In this document: piece after piece, positions 62,424 to 64,000 of the stretch
Numbering within the stretch: position 1 is the first letter of the stretch
How the letters are laid out: each line of letters opens with the position of its first letter
Assembly: GCA_944392125.1 (NCBI GenBank)
Contig: CALXVP010000001.1
Coordinates: forward strand, 225,020-289,019
Reading direction: 5' to 3'
Length of the DNA: 64,000 nt
Source of the DNA: an uncultured Alphaproteobacteria bacterium
GTDB taxonomy: Bacteria > Pseudomonadota > Alphaproteobacteria > CAAHEQ01 > UBA3637
The notes under the pieces: model-generated
The model's input: the letters and a program-made list of their open reading frames with translations, nothing else
Databases searched by the model: none
Told to the model about the DNA's origin: nothing
Program-made: the position numbers and the translations under genes

Positions 62424-64000
62424 ATGAAACTAAAATTTAAGAAACAGGAATTTCAAGAAAAGGCAGTTAATGCTGTTGCTGATTTATTCAAAGGACAAGA
62501 AAAAGCCGGAACAACTTTTTCTATCGTTGATAATTCGGCTCAATTTAGTTTATTGCAAAATGATTTTGGTTTTGGTAACAAACTTCTGCTTGATAAAGAA
62601 ACGCTTGTTTCTAATTTGCAAAACATTCAAAAAGGTCAATCTTTGCCTCAAACAGATATTGAATCCGGCAAAGCCTTGCCTATTTCTATTGAAATGGAAA
62701 CAGGAACCGGTAAAACCTATGTTTACACAAAAACAATTTTGGAACTCAATAAACGTTATGGTTTTACAAAATTTATCATTGTCGTGCCAAGTATTGCTAT
62801 TCGTGAAGGTGTGAATAAATCTTTCCAAATCACCGAAGAACACTTTAAAAATCAATATGACAGCGTGCCTTACAGATACTTTATCTATAATTCGGCCAAA
62901 CTGTCTGATGTTCGGGCTTTTGCGACTTCCAGCAACATTGAAATTATGATTATTAACATTGACGCTTTCAAAAAAGCCGAAAACATCATCAATCAGGAAC
63001 AAGACAAGCTCAATGGCGAAACCGCTATGAGATATATTCAAGATACAAATCCGGTTGTGATTATTGATGAACCGCAAAGCGTTGATAATACACCAAAAGC
63101 AAAAGAAGCCATTGCAACACTAAATCCTTTGTGTGTCTTACGTTATTCTGCAACCCATAGAGAAAAACAAAACCTTGTCTATCGTTTAACACCGGTTGAT
63201 GCTTATCAAATGGGCTTGGTTAAGCAGATTTGTGTTATTTCAAACTCGGTTATCAATGATTCAAACAAACCTTATATTGCGTTAAAATCCGTTTCAAACA
63301 GCGGTGGTTTTAGTGCAAAAGTTGAAATTGATGTTGAAGGTAAAGATGGGAAAGTGTCCCGTAAAACAATAACCGTTAAACCGGGAGATGATTTATACAT
63401 CAAATCCGGCCACCGCAAATTATATGAAGGCTATGTGGTTGAAGGTATTGACTGCACAAGCGGAATGGAATGTGTGGAATTTTCAAATGCTGAATATGTC
63501 AACTTAGGAAAAGCTATAGGCTCAGTTGATGAAAATATTATCAAAAGAGCACAAATTTATCACACGATTAAAACACATCTTGATAAAGAACTGCGTTATT
63601 TTGATAAAGGTATCAAGGTATTGTCCTTGTTCTTTATTGATGAGGTTAAAAAGTATCGTACTGAAGACGGCGAACCGGGAATTTATGCCAAAATGTTTGA
63701 GGAATGCTATAACGAATTGATAAATAATCCTCGTTATGCTGTTTTAAAAGAAAAGTTTAATACGGATGTTGCCAAGGCTCATGACGGATATTTCTCTCAG
63801 GATAAAAAAGGTAAATACAAAGACACCAAGGGCGATACGCAGGCCGATGATGATACCTATAACACCATTATGAAAGACAAAGAAAAACTGCTGTCTTTTG
63901 AATGTCCGTTAAGATTTATCTTCTCTCACTCCGCCCTAAAGGAAGGTTGGGATAACCCGAACGTTTTCCAAGTTTGCACTTTAATTGAGCAAAAATCGGT
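62424..64000 (+). CDS. type III restriction endonuclease Res subunit, 3' end outside window
   Basis: The frame is open from ATG 62424 to the window end (525 codons). Res is a superfamily 2 helicase-like translocase with a C-terminal nuclease. Visible helicase motifs are METGTGKT (Walker A, residues 91-98), FIIVVPSIAIREGV (motif Ia), VVIIDEPQSVD (motif II) and LRYSATHRE (motif III). Later comes FIFSHSALKEGWDNPNVFQV (motif VI region). The C-terminal PD-(D/E)XK nuclease domain would lie beyond 64000. The Shine-Dalgarno is AGGAAGAG. It acts with Mod for cleavage. Confidence 0.93.
   Translation, partial: MKLKFKKQEFQEKAVNAVADLFKGQEKAGTTFSIVDNSAQFSLLQNDFGFGNKLLLDKETLVSNLQNIQKGQSLPQTDIESGKALPISIEMETGTGKTYVYTKTILELNKRYGFTKFIIVVPSIAIREGVNKSFQITEEHFKNQYDSVPYRYFIYNSAKLSDVRAFATSSNIEIMIINIDAFKKAENIINQEQDKLNGETAMRYIQDTNPVVIIDEPQSVDNTPKAKEAIATLNPLCVLRYSATHREKQNLVYRLTPVDAYQMGLVKQICVISNSVINDSNKPYIALKSVSNSGGFSAKVEIDVEGKDGKVSRKTITVKPGDDLYIKSGHRKLYEGYVVEGIDCTSGMECVEFSNAEYVNLGKAIGSVDENIIKRAQIYHTIKTHLDKELRYFDKGIKVLSLFFIDEVKKYRTEDGEPGIYAKMFEECYNELINNPRYAVLKEKFNTDVAKAHDGYFSQDKKGKYKDTKGDTQADDDTYNTIMKDKEKLLSFECPLRFIFSHSALKEGWDNPNVFQVCTLIEQKS

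Noticed and set aside
1..64000. CRISPR array, rRNA operon, transposase or integrase
   Set aside because: No regularly spaced repeats, rRNA signatures or recombinase motifs were seen anywhere in the window. The only mobile-looking element is the DUF559 cassette.
58590..64000. Duplicated tRNA-Pro 3' end as an attachment site
   Set aside because: No second copy of the tRNA-Pro terminal segment was seen between the tRNA and the window end. The island boundary, if any, lies outside.

Overview
The window reads as a chromosomal segment of a low-GC Gram-negative alphaproteobacterium. Evidence for a Gram-negative envelope is an AsmA-like protein, a type V autotransporter, an LptM-like and a BamE-like lipoprotein, and lipoprotein signal peptides. 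Evidence for the class is the yqeY-dnaG-rpoD cluster, the HTH/DUF4115 protein beside prfA-prmC, and CCA-encoding tRNAs. The prepilin-like proteins starting GRSMVEM are, from memory, common in uncultured gut alphaproteobacteria (RF32-type lineages); that placement is inference. Many genes have very readable sigma-70 promoters: TTGACA-like and TATAAT-like hexamers 17 bp apart precede rpoD, queA, smpB, efp, the SRP RNA, argS, cca, all three tRNAs and mod.

Layout. 1-11.4 kb: a partial membrane gene, a promoter-backed 64-aa protein, an HTH/DUF4115 protein with prfA and prmC, an A24 prepilin peptidase, yqeY-dnaG-rpoD, and a small operon ending in an AlkD-like repair protein. 11.4-28.3 kb: envelope and transport genes (AsmA-like, TrkH, a large Pmp-repeat autotransporter, a MATE exporter, a repeat-bearing BamE-like lipoprotein) and clpB behind a sigma-32-like promoter. 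28.4-33.5 kb: translation and maintenance genes (queA, smpB, an M24 peptidase, a PrmA-like methyltransferase). 33.5-38.3 kb: two tandem duplications, one of large DUF6311-like membrane proteins and one of tiny membrane proteins. 38.3-46.1 kb: ferredoxin, a cupin, an outer-membrane barrel, mscL with a zinc-ribbon tail, suhB-like/efp, an SRP RNA absent from any ORF view, argS with an LptM-like lipoprotein, a pilin-like protein and a flavoprotein. 46.2-55.7 kb: two more prepilin-like proteins (one a large cysteine-rich fusion), cca, rnd, an ankyrin-repeat protein, a double ArsR-type regulator, a GNAT protein and a tRNA (adenine) methyltransferase-like enzyme. 55.7-64 kb: three tRNA genes (Arg-TCT, Val-CAC, Pro-GGG) that bracket accessory genes: a Stealth-type phosphotransferase with a family 2 glycosyltransferase, then a type III restriction-modification locus (mod, a KilA-N gene, res) running off the end.

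The most unusual points are these. (a) mod carries an in-frame cassette encoding a DUF559 PD-(D/E)XK nuclease domain, bounded by hairpin-rich repeats. (b) The KilA-N gene lies between mod and res, and a long palindrome immediately after its stop codon shares its core with a palindrome inside its own coding sequence. (c) Three prepilin-like proteins share Arg at mature position +1 and Glu at +5, and one is fused to a cysteine-rich array with a recent 99-residue internal duplication. (d) A G8 tract lies in the Shine-Dalgarno position of the MATE exporter, and a G9 tract lies upstream of the double ArsR regulator.
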